Shown: one piece after another, positions 9,481 to 18,150 of the stretch
Layout of the letters: each line of letters starts with the position of its first letter
Numbering within the stretch: position 1 is the stretch's first letter
DNA from: Actinoallomurus purpureus
GTDB taxonomy: Bacteria; Actinomycetota; Actinomycetes; Streptosporangiales; Streptosporangiaceae
Length of the DNA: 64,000 nt
Direction of reading: 5' to 3'
Assembly (NCBI RefSeq): GCF_024055795.1
Contig: NZ_JAMXMY010000012.1
Coordinates: 62,001 to 126,000 of the forward strand
Made by a program: the position numbers and the translations under genes
The notes under the pieces: model-generated
Database searches by the model: none
What the model saw: the letters and a program-made list of their open reading frames with translations, nothing else
What the model was told of the DNA's origin: nothing

Positions 9481-10413
9481 TCACTCTCCGGACAGGTCGG
9501 GTTCGGCGGCCGGTTGCCGGGGCGTGGTGTCGGTGTTCTCGCCGTAGGCGCCCTTGGCGGGGCGGCGCCGGCGGGCCGGGGGGCGTACGCCGTCGGCGAG
9601 GCGCCGGGCGGTGGCGAGGAAGCCGGTGTGGCCGACCATGCGGTGGTCGGGGCGTACGGCGAGGCCTTCGACGTGCCAGGAGCGGACGAGGGTCTCGAAG
9701 GCGTACGGCTCGGCGAAGGAGCCGTGTTCGCGGAGGGCCTCGACGACGCGGGACAGCTGGGTGGTGGTGGCGACGTAGGCGCAGACCATCCCGCCGGGGA
9801 CGAGGGCCTTGGCGACGGCGTCGAGGCATTCCCAGGGGGCGAGCATGTCGAGGACGACGCGGTCGACGTCGGTGTCGGTGAGGGCGTCCTCGAGGGAGCC
9901 GACGGTGAGGCGCCAGGCGGGGTGCGGGCCGCCGAAGTAGCCCTCGACGTTGGCGCGGGCTACTTCGGCGAAGTCCTCGCGGCGTTCGTAAGAGGAGACG
10001 ATGCCGTGTTCGCCGACGGCGCGCAGGAGCCAGCAGCTGAGGGCGCCGGAGCCGGCGCCGGCCTCGACGACGCGCGCGCCGGGGAAGATGTCGGCGGCGG
10101 CGAGGATCTGGGCGGCGTCCTTGGGGTAGACGACGGCGGCGCCGCGCGGCATGCGGAGGGTGTGGTCGGCGAGGAGGGGCCGGAAGGCGAGGTATTCGGT
10201 GCCGCCGGACGAGCGGAAGACGCTGCCTTCGGGGCTGCCGATGATCTCGTCGTGCGGGATGGAGCCCTTGTGGCTGTGGTAGAGCTTCCCGGGCTGGAGG
10301 GTGATGGTGTTGATGCGGCCCTTGGGGTCGGTGAGCTGAACCCGGTCGCCGGGACGGAACGGCCCGTGAGGGGCCTTGGGCATGCGGGAACCGGCGGTGG
10401 AGGGTTCGGTCAT
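9481..10413 (-). CDS. trmI: tRNA (adenine-58-N1) methyltransferase TrmI
   Basis: TrmI makes m1A58 in the T-loop of tRNA using S-adenosylmethionine. The N-terminal domain (about 1-95) has [15 protein letters not shown] and [14 protein letters not shown], typical of the family. The Rossmann domain has SAM motif [13 protein letters not shown], acidic motif [14 protein letters not shown], and [12 protein letters not shown]. The tail is basic ([10 protein letters not shown]) and disordered. It has 310 residues. In actinobacteria this gene usually sits next to arc, as here, on the same strand and 238 bp upstream. It ends 9 bp from the site-2 protease stop codon region, so the two genes look co-transcribed. 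Confidence 0.93.
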   Translation of the reverse strand: MTEPSTAGSRMPKAPHGPFRPGDRVQLTDPKGRINTITLQPGKLYHSHKGSIPHDEIIGSPEGSVFRSSGGTEYLAFRPLLADHTLRMPRGAAVVYPKDAAQILAAADIFPGARVVEAGAGSGALSCWLLRAVGEHGIVSSYERREDFAEVARANVEGYFGGPHPAWRLTVGSLEDALTDTDVDRVVLDMLAPWECLDAVAKALVPGGMVCAYVATTTQLSRVVEALREHGSFAEPYAFETLVRSWHVEGLAVRPDHRMVGHTGFLATARRLADGVRPPARRRRPAKGAYGENTDTTPRQPAAEPDLSGE

Positions 10414-10422
10414 GTTCTAAGG

Positions 10423-11553
10423 CTACGGCCTCGCGACGGTACGGCCGACGTCCTCGACGGCGAGCACGCCGTACATCTCCCCGGAGGGTTCGATGAGGAG
10501 GTACTCGGTGGCGGGGGCGCGCTGGATGGCGGCGAGGAGGTCCTCGCCGGCGATGTCGGCGGGCAGGATGAGGCCGGGGTCGAGGGCGCGGGTGAGGGTG
10601 GCGGCGTCGACCCAGGGGCGGCGTTGCTCGGGGGTGGCGTTGACGGCGCTTTCGCTGACGATGCCGATGGGGTCGCCCTCGTGTCCGACGACGACGATGG
10701 CGCCGGCGCGGGCTTCGCGGGCACGGCGGATCGCCTCGGCGAGGGGCAGGTCCTGGGGGACGCGGACGGCCCGCCGGGCGAGGGCGCGGGCGTTCAGCAG
10801 GGGGATGCGCTCGCGCAGGTCGGCCACGCGGATGGCCTCGCTGGCGCCCATCCAGATGAAGGAGGCGACGAGCGCGCCCCACAGCACGGTGAGCCAGTGG
10901 TTGCCGCCGGTGACCGACATCGCGGCGCTGAGGGCGAGGACGGCGATGGCGACGGCGCGGCCGATCCAGCCGGCCGTGACGGTGGCGGCGCGCTGGCGTC
11001 CGGTGATCTTCCACACGCCGGCGCGGACGATGCGGCCGCCGTCGAGGGGCAGTCCGGGCAGAAGGTTGAAGACGCCGACGATGAGGTTGGCGACGGTGAG
11101 CGCCTCGACGAGGAGCTCGGCGACCGGTGGCAGGCCCACGAAGTGGAGGACGGCGTATCCGCCGGCGGCCAGGGCGAGGGACAGGGCGGGACCGGCGGCG
11201 GCGACGGCGAACTCGCGGCCGGGCGTGCGCGGCTCGCGTTCGATCTCGGAGACGCCGCCGAGGATGTGCAGGGTGATGGCGCGCACGGGCAGGCCGAATC
11301 CGCGGGCGACGACGGAGTGGCTGAGCTCGTGGACGAGGACGGAGGCGTACAGCAGCACGGCGTAGGTGAGGGCGACGAGGTAGCTCTCGGGTCGGCCGAC
11401 GATGCGGAGGGCGGTGGGTTCGAACATGACCGTGATGATGATCGCGACGATGAACCAGGTCGGCGAGACGTACACCGGAATGCCGAACGGCCGTCCCATG
11501 AGGATGCCCGGGCGGCGTGGAGGGCCGCCGTCGCGGGGGGTGCTGTCTGCCAC
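10423..11553 (-). CDS. Site-2 protease (M50) with CBS domains
   Basis: This intramembrane zinc metalloprotease family cleaves membrane-bound regulators, often anti-sigma factors. The GTG at 11553 gives 376 residues starting near GRPFGIPVYVSPTWF. The metal motif HELSH lies in the second or third hydrophobic segment (SVLVHELSHSVVARGFG), and the third ligand is in NLLPGLPLDGGRIVRAG. About six membrane segments precede two cytoplasmic CBS domains (about 250-376, AGAIVVVGHEGDPIGIVSE and EYLLIEPSGEMYGVLAVED). CBS domains suggest control by adenine nucleotides. It starts about 100 bp from the divergent RecB-type gene; its own substrate is unknown. Confidence 0.88.
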   Translation of the reverse strand: MADSTPRDGGPPRRPGILMGRPFGIPVYVSPTWFIVAIIITVMFEPTALRIVGRPESYLVALTYAVLLYASVLVHELSHSVVARGFGLPVRAITLHILGGVSEIEREPRTPGREFAVAAAGPALSLALAAGGYAVLHFVGLPPVAELLVEALTVANLIVGVFNLLPGLPLDGGRIVRAGVWKITGRQRAATVTAGWIGRAVAIAVLALSAAMSVTGGNHWLTVLWGALVASFIWMGASEAIRVADLRERIPLLNARALARRAVRVPQDLPLAEAIRRAREARAGAIVVVGHEGDPIGIVSESAVNATPEQRRPWVDAATLTRALDPGLILPADIAGEDLLAAIQRAPATEYLLIEPSGEMYGVLAVEDVGRTVARP

Positions 11554-11649
11554 GCCCGGAATGCTACGCGGCCGGTCGTCAAGGGGACCTAAGGGCGCGT
11601 GGCGGGTTCTGGCGCGATTCTGTCGCAGGTCTCCCCTAGGGTTGCGGGC

Positions 11650-12549
11650 ATGACGGCCATCGAGACCGGCGCGGCCTCCCCTGGCGGCGCCAGCGTGATC
11701 GGCACGTTGTCCCCCTCGCGGGCGGGCGATTTCATGACGTGCCCGTTGCTGTACCGCTTCCGGGTGATCGACCGGATCCCGGAGCGGCCGAGTCCGGCGG
11801 CCGTGCGCGGCACTCTGGTCCACGCGGTGCTGGAGCGGTTGTTCGACATTCCGGCGGCGCGGCGCACGCCGGCGGCGGCGCTGGAGCTACTGGCGCCGGA
11901 GTGGGATCGGCTGCTGGCCGAGGAGCCGGAGCTGGCGACCCTGTTCGACGGCGAGGACGTCGAGGGGGCCCGCGCGGAGTGGCTGGCCGAGGCGCGCGCG
12001 ATGGTCGAGCGCTACTTCGCGCTGGAGGATCCGCGGCGGCTGGAGCCGGCGAGTCGTGAGCTGTACGTGGAGACGGTCCTGGATTCGGGGCTGCAGCTGC
12101 GCGGTTACATCGACCGGCTGGACGTCGCCCCGACCGGTGACGTGCGGGTCGTCGACTACAAGACGGGCCGGGCGCCGAGCGCGGACTTCGAGGCCCGGGC
12201 GTTGTTCCAGATGAAGTTCTACGCGCTGGTGCTGTGGCGGCTGCACGGCACGGTGCCCCGGTTGCTGCAGCTGATGTATCTGGGCAACGGCGAGATCCTG
12301 CGGTACGCCCCGGACGAGGCCGACCTGCGGGCCACCGAGCGGAAGGTCGACGCGCTGTGGCAGGCCATCCGGCGCGCGATGGAGACCGGTGAGTGGCGGC
12401 CGCGCAAGAGCCGGCTGTGCGACTGGTGCGACCATCAGGCGCGCTGTCCCTCGTTCGGGGGTGAGCCGCCGCCGTTGCCGGTGGTGGCCGCCGGGGCGGG
12501 GGCTCCGCGGGACGAGGTGTCTCCGCGGGATCCGCGCGACGACGTGTGA
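11650..12549 (+). CDS. RecB-family PD-(D/E)XK exonuclease with iron-sulfur cysteines
   Basis: The protein is a stand-alone Cas4/AddB-like nuclease of about 299 residues. The N-terminus SPSRAGDFMTCPLLYRFRVI supplies the first cluster cysteine. GTLVHAVLERLF holds the conserved histidine. RVVDYKTGRAP is the catalytic D-x-K core, and the C-terminal LCDWCDHQARCPSF supplies three more cysteines, completing a probable 4Fe-4S site. All catalytic elements look intact. The ATG at 11650 is preferred over an in-frame ATG at 11599 because homologous sequence begins after it. It is divergent from the site-2 protease; no CRISPR genes are nearby, so a DNA-repair role is more likely than adaptation. Confidence 0.9.
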   Translation: MTAIETGAASPGGASVIGTLSPSRAGDFMTCPLLYRFRVIDRIPERPSPAAVRGTLVHAVLERLFDIPAARRTPAAALELLAPEWDRLLAEEPELATLFDGEDVEGARAEWLAEARAMVERYFALEDPRRLEPASRELYVETVLDSGLQLRGYIDRLDVAPTGDVRVVDYKTGRAPSADFEARALFQMKFYALVLWRLHGTVPRLLQLMYLGNGEILRYAPDEADLRATERKVDALWQAIRRAMETGEWRPRKSRLCDWCDHQARCPSFGGEPPPLPVVAAGAGAPRDEVSPRDPRDDV

Positions 12550-12656
12550 GCGCGGCGTCGCGCCGGGGCGGCTCCCCGGGCCGGTGACCTCATCCCGCAG
12601 GAGGAGACGCGATACGCGCGCAGGAGGGGACCACATCCGGTCACACGCCCTAACGT

Positions 12657-13850
12657 GTGGGTGTGTCCGAGCTCATCCGTGGTCGACGCGCGTGGCTGGA
12701 GGCGCATCCGATCGCGGCGGATGCGCTCGCCTCCGCCGTGCTGGCGGCGGCCTATCTGGTCACCGTGCTGGTGCAGGGGGAGGACGGCGCCTCGGGGAGG
12801 CGGCCGGAGGCGTTCTGCGTCCTGCTCGGCGCCGTGACCCTGGCGTCGCTCACGGTGCGCCGGCGGCTGCCGGTCGTGGTGCTGGCGTTCTCGGCAGCCG
12901 TGTGCGTGACGCTGACGGCGATGGGGTACGAGGTGTCGGCGCCCGCCGTGGCCCTGCTCATCGCCACGTACACGGTCGCGGCGCACCGGGGGCTGGCGAC
13001 GAGCCTGCCCGTCGGCACGGTGACGCTGGTGGTGTTCATCGGGCTGCTGATCGCGGTGAGAGCCGACTTCTGGCAGGCGGTGAGCAACACGTTCCTGTTC
13101 GTGGGCGTGTGGTGGCTGGGGCGGAGCCTCCGGCTGCGCCGGGCGTACCTGAACGAGCTGGAGGCGCGGGCGCGGCGTCTGGAGCGGGCGCGGGCGGCCG
13201 ACGCGCGGGCGGCGCGCACGGAGGAGCGTTCGCGCATCGCGCGGGAGCTGCACGACGTGGTGGCCCACCATGTCAGCGTGATGACCGTGCAGGCGGGCGC
13301 GGCGCGGCGCATCCTCGAACGCGACCCGCAGGCCGTGCGGGACGCGTTGACGACCATCGAGCAGATGGGGCGTACGGCGCTGGGCGAGATGCGGCGGCTG
13401 GTGGGGGTCTTGCGGACCGAGGCGGAGCCGGCGCGTGGTGAGCTGTCGCCGCAGCCGGGGGTGAGCGACGTGGGCGAGCTGGTGGATCATCTGCGGGAGA
13501 CGGGTCTGCAGGTGCAGCTGTGGATCGAGGGTGAGGGCCGGTCGCTGTCGCCGGGCGTCGACCTGGCGGCGTTCCGGCTGATCCAGGAGGCGCTGACCAA
13601 CACCCTGAAGCACGCGGGTCCGCAGGCGCGGGCGTGGGTGCGGATCCACTACACGGACCGGCAGCTCACGGTGGAGGTCGAGGACGACGGCCGGGGGCTG
13701 GCGGCCGGGCTCGGGCAGGCCAACGGAGGCCGTGGGCATGGGCTGGTGGGCATGCGCGAGCGCGTCGCCCTCTATGGTGGCGATCTGCGGATCGGGCCGC
13801 GTTCCGGCGGTGGTTTCGAGGTCCGCGCCCGTTTCCCGTTGGAGGTCTAG
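12657..13850 (+). CDS. NarL/DesK-type sensor histidine kinase
   Basis: The 397-residue protein has about five membrane helices in the first 165 residues, then a coiled linker rich in Arg and Ala. The HisKA_3 dimerisation helix has the phospho-acceptor in ERSRIARELHDVVAHHVSVM. The ATPase domain has the N box EALTNTLKHAG and G box GHGLVGMRERVALYGG. No extracellular sensor domain is present, so it probably senses the membrane or an intramembrane signal. The response regulator starts directly after its stop codon. Start is the GTG at 12657; a second GTG two codons later is equally possible. Confidence 0.93.
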   Translation: MGVSELIRGRRAWLEAHPIAADALASAVLAAAYLVTVLVQGEDGASGRRPEAFCVLLGAVTLASLTVRRRLPVVVLAFSAAVCVTLTAMGYEVSAPAVALLIATYTVAAHRGLATSLPVGTVTLVVFIGLLIAVRADFWQAVSNTFLFVGVWWLGRSLRLRRAYLNELEARARRLERARAADARAARTEERSRIARELHDVVAHHVSVMTVQAGAARRILERDPQAVRDALTTIEQMGRTALGEMRRLVGVLRTEAEPARGELSPQPGVSDVGELVDHLRETGLQVQLWIEGEGRSLSPGVDLAAFRLIQEALTNTLKHAGPQARAWVRIHYTDRQLTVEVEDDGRGLAAGLGQANGGRGHGLVGMRERVALYGGDLRIGPRSGGGFEVRARFPLEV

Positions 13851-14528
13851 GTGACGATCAGGGTGCTCCTCGTCGACGATCAGCCGCTGCTGCGCGCGGG
13901 CTTCCGGCTCATCCTGGAGGGCGAGCCGGATATCGCGGTGGTGGGCGACGCCGGCGACGGCGCCCAGGCCGTGGAGCTCACGCGGACCCTGTTGCCGGAG
14001 GTGGTCCTGATGGACATCCGGATGCCGGGTGTGGACGGGATCGAGGCGACGCGCCGGATCGTCCGGGAGGGTGCGGCGACGCACGATCCGCGGGTGCTGA
14101 TCCTCACGACGTTCGACCTGGACGAGTACGTCGTCGAGGCGGTGCGGGCGGGGGCGAGCGGCTTCCTGCTGAAGGACGCGCCGCCGGAGGATCTGGTGGC
14201 CGCGATCCGGATCGTGGCGGCCGGCGACGCGATCGTCGCGCCGAGCGTGACGCGGCGGCTGCTGGACAAGTTCGCGACGCGGTTGCCGGCCGTGCGGGAG
14301 ACGGCACCGCCGCGGGGGCTGCGGATGCTCACCGAGCGGGAGCTGGAGGTGCTGCGGCATGTGGCCCGTGGCCTGTCCAACGCGGAGATCGCGGCGGAGC
14401 TCGTCGTCAGCGAGACGACGGTGAAGACGCACGTGGGCAACCTCCTGGCCAAGCTCGGGCTGCGTGACCGCGTGCAGGCGGCCGTCTTCGCCTACGAGAC
14501 CGGCCTCACCCAGCCGGGCCAGGGTTAG
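13851..14528 (+). CDS. NarL/LuxR-type response regulator
   Basis: The receiver domain (1-120) shows the acidic pocket VLLVDDQP, the phospho-accepting aspartate in VVLMDIRMPGVDG and the switch lysine in FLLKDAPPEDL. The C-terminal LuxR helix-turn-helix (about 158-220) reads LTERELEVLRHVARGLSNAE and VSETTVKTHVGNLLAKL. It is 225 residues long and starts with GTG immediately after the kinase stop codon, so translation is coupled. The ABC transporter gene downstream is the likely regulated target by position, although a hairpin lies between them. Confidence 0.95.
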   Translation: MTIRVLLVDDQPLLRAGFRLILEGEPDIAVVGDAGDGAQAVELTRTLLPEVVLMDIRMPGVDGIEATRRIVREGAATHDPRVLILTTFDLDEYVVEAVRAGASGFLLKDAPPEDLVAAIRIVAAGDAIVAPSVTRRLLDKFATRLPAVRETAPPRGLRMLTERELEVLRHVARGLSNAEIAAELVVSETTVKTHVGNLLAKLGLRDRVQAAVFAYETGLTQPGQG

Positions 14529-14587
14529 GGGCTGTTTCATAAGCCCGCTGTCCGGCTGCTACGAACGGGGCTCATGAAACAGCCCCT
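14527..14587 (+). terminator. Long inverted repeat after the response regulator
   Basis: A 14-bp perfect arm (AGGGGCTGTTTCAT / ATGAAACAGCCCCT), then a mismatch and five more pairs (AGCCC / GGGCT), closes a 21-base loop. It begins inside the stop codon. It should end the kinase-regulator transcript and lie just upstream of the ABC operon. Confidence 0.7.
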
Positions 14588-14771
14588 GACGAACGCCGAG
14601 CCGCCGGGCTCCGAGCGCCGTGGACGGTCGTCCTCCCGCAGGAGGAGACGGTCCGGGCGCTCCGTCCGGAGGTGGAACCCGGCTCCGTCCGCTGGACCGA
14701 CGAAACCGCTCGCGCCCCGTCCTAATCTCATCGAGAGACAACCCCCCGACATGCGAGCAGGAGCTTCATCC

Positions 14772-15566
14772 GTGACCGATATCCCCTCCCCCGTGGCCGG
14801 CGGTCCGCCCGGTCCCGTCCTCGCCGCGCCGGCCGCGCGTGCCGATCGGATCGTCAAGGAGTACGGCCGGGGAGACACGAAGGTCGTCGCGCTGAACGAG
14901 GTGTCGGTGGATCTCCCCGCCGGCCGGTTCACCGCGATCATGGGGCCCTCGGGTTCGGGGAAGTCGACGCTCATGCACTGCATGGCGGCCCTGGACTCGG
15001 TGGACTCCGGGCGGGTGTTCATTGGCGACGTGGACCTGACCCGGCTGGACGACAAGCGGCTGACCCGGCTGCGGCGTGACCGGATCGGCTTCGTCTTCCA
15101 GGCGTTCAACCTGGTGCCGACGCTGACGGCGCTGGAGAACATCACGCTGCCGCTCGACATCGCCGGTCGCAAGCCGGACCAGGCGTGGCTCGACACGGTC
15201 ATCGACACGATCGGGCTGCGTGACCGGCTGACGCACCGGCCCGGCGAGCTGTCCGGCGGCCAGCAGCAGCGGGTGGCGTGCGCCCGCGCGCTGGTCGGCC
15301 GTCCGGAGATCATCTTCGCGGACGAGCCGACCGGCAACCTCGACTCCCGGTCGGGCACCGAGGTGCTGTCGTTCCTGCGCAACGCGGTGCGGGAGATGGG
15401 TCAGACGGTCGTCATGGTGACGCATGACCCGGTGGCCGCGGCCTATTCGGACCTGGTACTCTTCCTCGCCGACGGGCGGCTGGTGGATGAGATGTCGGAT
15501 CCGACGGCCGAGAAGGTGCTGGAGCGCATGAAGGGCTTCGAGCTGCCGGGGGTCGGCGTCCGGTGA
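14772..15566 (+). CDS. MacB/LolD-type ABC transporter ATP-binding protein
   Basis: This is the ATPase partner of the FtsX-like permease that follows. Motifs are intact: Walker A GPSGSGKST, Q-loop VFQAFNLVPTLTA, signature LSGGQQQRVACARAL, Walker B IIFADEPTGNLD and H-loop MVTHDPVAA. With the GTG at 14772 (GCAGGAG eight bases upstream) it has 264 residues. An in-frame ATG at 14751 is an alternative, and the frame is open further upstream without homology. It overlaps the permease by one base. Transporters of this class (type VII) work as mechanotransmission pumps for peptides, drugs or lipoproteins; the substrate is unknown. Confidence 0.93.
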   Translation: MTDIPSPVAGGPPGPVLAAPAARADRIVKEYGRGDTKVVALNEVSVDLPAGRFTAIMGPSGSGKSTLMHCMAALDSVDSGRVFIGDVDLTRLDDKRLTRLRRDRIGFVFQAFNLVPTLTALENITLPLDIAGRKPDQAWLDTVIDTIGLRDRLTHRPGELSGGQQQRVACARALVGRPEIIFADEPTGNLDSRSGTEVLSFLRNAVREMGQTVVMVTHDPVAAAYSDLVLFLADGRLVDEMSDPTAEKVLERMKGFELPGVGVR

Positions 15567-18067
15567 TGCTCAAGGTGACCGTGCGCAACCTGGTCGCGCA
15601 CAAGGTGCGCCTGGCGCTGACGGCGTTCGCGGTCGTGCTCGGGGTGGCGTTCGTCGCCGGCACCCTGGTGTTCACCGACACGATGAGCCGCCAGTTCGAC
15701 CAGCTGTTCTCCAAGACCGGCAAGGACGTCGCGGTGCAGGTCCGCCCGAAGAAGGTCGTCGAGGCCGAGGAGGGCGCCGCGGCGCCGACGGTTCCCGCGT
15801 CCCTGCTCCCGGCCATCGGCAGGGTGCCCGGGGTGGCGCGGGTGCACGGCGGGGTGGGCGGCTTCGCCGCCGTGGTCGGCAAGAACGGCAAGGTGGTCGG
15901 GGGATCCGGTGCGCCGCAGCTGGGCGTCGACTGGAACCCGGCCGACAAGGACTTCCCGATGAAGGCCGGGCGCGGTCCGGTCGGCCCGGGCGAGGTCGCC
16001 ATCGACGACAGGACGGCGGCGAAGAGCGGCCTGAGGGTCGGGGATCGGACGCGGATCGTCGTCCAGGGGCCGCCTCAGACCGTCACGGTCGTCGGGATCG
16101 TCGACTCCGGCAACCTCATGGGCGCGACGATCACGGCGTTCGACCAGCGCACCGCGCAGCGGCTGCTGCTGAAGCCGGGCCGGTTCAGCGACATCACGGT
16201 CGCGGCGCGGAAGGGCGTCTCCGAGACGGCGCTGCGCGATCGGATCCAGCGGGTGCTGCCGTCGTCGGACTATGAGGCGATCACCGGCACGAAGATGCGC
16301 GACGAGAACAAGAGCGAGGTCGGGCGCATCATGTCGTTCATCCGGACGTTCCTGCTCGTGTTCGCGGTGATCTCGATCTTCGTCGGTGCGTTCATCATCT
16401 TCAACACGTTCTCGATGCTGGTGGCCCAGCGGTCCCGGGAGCTGGCGCTGCTGCGCGCGGTCGGTGCCTCGCGCAGGCAGGTCACCCGCGCGGTCCTCGG
16501 CGAGGCGATCGGCGTGGGCTTCGTCGGCTCGACCGTGGGCCTGGGCGCGGGCGTGGGGCTCGCGCTGCTGCTGCGGCAACTGTTCAACGCGATCGGAGCC
16601 GAGTTCGACGGCGGCCTGACCTTCACCTACAAGCCGGTGCTCTGGTCGTACGCCGTCGGCATGGTCGTGACGGTCGTGGCGGCCTACTTCCCCGCCCGCC
16701 GGGCGGCGAAGATCCCGCCGGTCGCCGCCATGCGCGACGACGTCGCCATGCCGCAGCGGTCACTGCGGATCCGCGTGGTGATCGGGTCGCTGGTGACGGC
16801 GGCTGGGGCGGTGCTGGCCGGGCTGGGGCTCGGCGGGTCGGGGCTCGCGTGGCTGGGCATCGGCCTGGGACTGGTGTTCCTGGGCGTGGCGATGCTCGCG
16901 CCGGTGATCGCCCGTCCGGTCGTGAAGGTGCTCGGCGCGGCCTACCCGCGCGTGTTCCGCACGCCGGGTCGCCTGGCGAAGCAGAACGCCCTGCGCAACC
17001 CGCGCCGTACGGCGGCCACCGCGTCCGCGTTGATGATCGGGCTGGCCCTGGTGAGCGGGATCAACGTGATGAGCGCGTCGGCGAAGGCGTCGATCTCCCG
17101 TCAGGTCGACAAGAGCTTCGCCGCCGACTACATCGTCTCCGCCACGGCGCGGGTGTTCAGCCCGGCCGAGCCGGCCCAGGCGGTGCGGGCCGTGCCCGGG
17201 GTCGAGCAGGTCACGGCGCTGTACTCCGGCCGGTTCACGGTGGGGTCGAAGGCGGAGACGTTCGCGGCGACCGAGCGGCCCGACGACCTGAAGCGGGCGG
17301 CGCGGCTGTCGCTGGTGTCCGGTTCGGCGGAGCTCGGCGGTGACGGCCTGCTGGTGGACGAGCCGACCGCCGCCTCCGCTCATCTGCAGGTGGGGTCGAC
17401 GATCGGCGTGCGCTTCCCCGACGGCAAGACCGCGTCGGTGCGGGTCGCGGGTGTCTACGCCAAGAACCCGCTGGTCGGCTCCCGGGTGCTGGCCCTGCCG
17501 GCCTACCTGGCGCACACGGACCGCCCGACCGGCAACGGCCTGATGATCAATGTGACGAAGTCGGACGCGGCCACGAAGAGGGGCATCGAGAAGGCGCTGA
17601 GCGCCTACCCCGACCTGAAGGTGCAGGACCAGTCGGACGTGAAGAAGAGCGTCCAGCAGGGCGTGGACCAGTTCGTGACGCTGCTGACGGTGCTGCTGGC
17701 CCTGTCGATCGTCATCGCCGCGCTGGGGATCATCAACACCCTCGCCCTGTCGGTGATCGAGCGGACTCGGGAGATCGGGCTGCTGCGGGCGATCGGCACG
17801 AGCCGCCGGCAGACGCGCCGGATGATCCGCCTGGAGTCGGTGCTGATCGCGCTGTTCGGCGCGGTGCTCGGCATCGGCATCGGCGTGGTCTTCGGGATCG
17901 GCGTCCAGCGGGCCGTCAGCGACCAGGGCGTGAACGTCCTGAGCGTGCCGGTTCCCACTCTCGTGGGCTACGTCGTGCTGGCGGCGGTCATCGGGGTCCT
18001 CGCGGCGCTCTGGCCCGCCTGGCGGGCCTCCCGCATGGACGTGCTGAAGGCGATCGCCTTCGAGTGA
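15566..18067 (+). CDS. FtsX/MacB-like ABC transporter permease (two FtsX units)
   Basis: The 833-residue permease begins LKVTVRNLVAHKVRLALTAF, a typical N-terminal cytoplasmic helix and first membrane segment. A large extracytoplasmic MacB-PCD domain covers about 40-250. It is followed by an FtsX three-helix unit (about 255-385, FNTFSMLVAQRSRELALLRA), then a central membrane pair, a second periplasmic-type domain (about 500-690) and a second FtsX unit (NTLALSVIERTREIGLLRA). Ten helices in total fit the duplicated Gram-positive form. ATG at 15566 shares one base with the ATPase stop; a GTG one codon earlier is possible. It pairs with the upstream ATPase. Confidence 0.93.
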   Translation: MLKVTVRNLVAHKVRLALTAFAVVLGVAFVAGTLVFTDTMSRQFDQLFSKTGKDVAVQVRPKKVVEAEEGAAAPTVPASLLPAIGRVPGVARVHGGVGGFAAVVGKNGKVVGGSGAPQLGVDWNPADKDFPMKAGRGPVGPGEVAIDDRTAAKSGLRVGDRTRIVVQGPPQTVTVVGIVDSGNLMGATITAFDQRTAQRLLLKPGRFSDITVAARKGVSETALRDRIQRVLPSSDYEAITGTKMRDENKSEVGRIMSFIRTFLLVFAVISIFVGAFIIFNTFSMLVAQRSRELALLRAVGASRRQVTRAVLGEAIGVGFVGSTVGLGAGVGLALLLRQLFNAIGAEFDGGLTFTYKPVLWSYAVGMVVTVVAAYFPARRAAKIPPVAAMRDDVAMPQRSLRIRVVIGSLVTAAGAVLAGLGLGGSGLAWLGIGLGLVFLGVAMLAPVIARPVVKVLGAAYPRVFRTPGRLAKQNALRNPRRTAATASALMIGLALVSGINVMSASAKASISRQVDKSFAADYIVSATARVFSPAEPAQAVRAVPGVEQVTALYSGRFTVGSKAETFAATERPDDLKRAARLSLVSGSAELGGDGLLVDEPTAASAHLQVGSTIGVRFPDGKTASVRVAGVYAKNPLVGSRVLALPAYLAHTDRPTGNGLMINVTKSDAATKRGIEKALSAYPDLKVQDQSDVKKSVQQGVDQFVTLLTVLLALSIVIAALGIINTLALSVIERTREIGLLRAIGTSRRQTRRMIRLESVLIALFGAVLGIGIGVVFGIGVQRAVSDQGVNVLSVPVPTLVGYVVLAAVIGVLAALWPAWRASRMDVLKAIAFE

Positions 18068-18115
18068 CCCGCGCCGGGCGCCTCCCGGTGCCGGCCCCGT
18101 ACGACGCGGGCCGTT

Positions 18116-18150
18116 CCCCTGACCGTCGGCGCCGCGCGTCCGGTCAGGGG
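18116..18150. terminator. Bidirectional terminator between convergent genes
   Basis: A perfect 10-bp stem (CCCCTGACCG / CGGTCAGGGG) with a 15-base loop lies between the permease and the convergent lipoprotein gene. The right arm includes the stop codon of the latter. Confidence 0.6.

Noticed and set aside
11650-12549. Cas4 and hence a CRISPR locus
   Set aside because: The nuclease has the Cas4/AddB-type cysteines, but there is no Cas1/Cas2 and no repeat-spacer array anywhere in the window.
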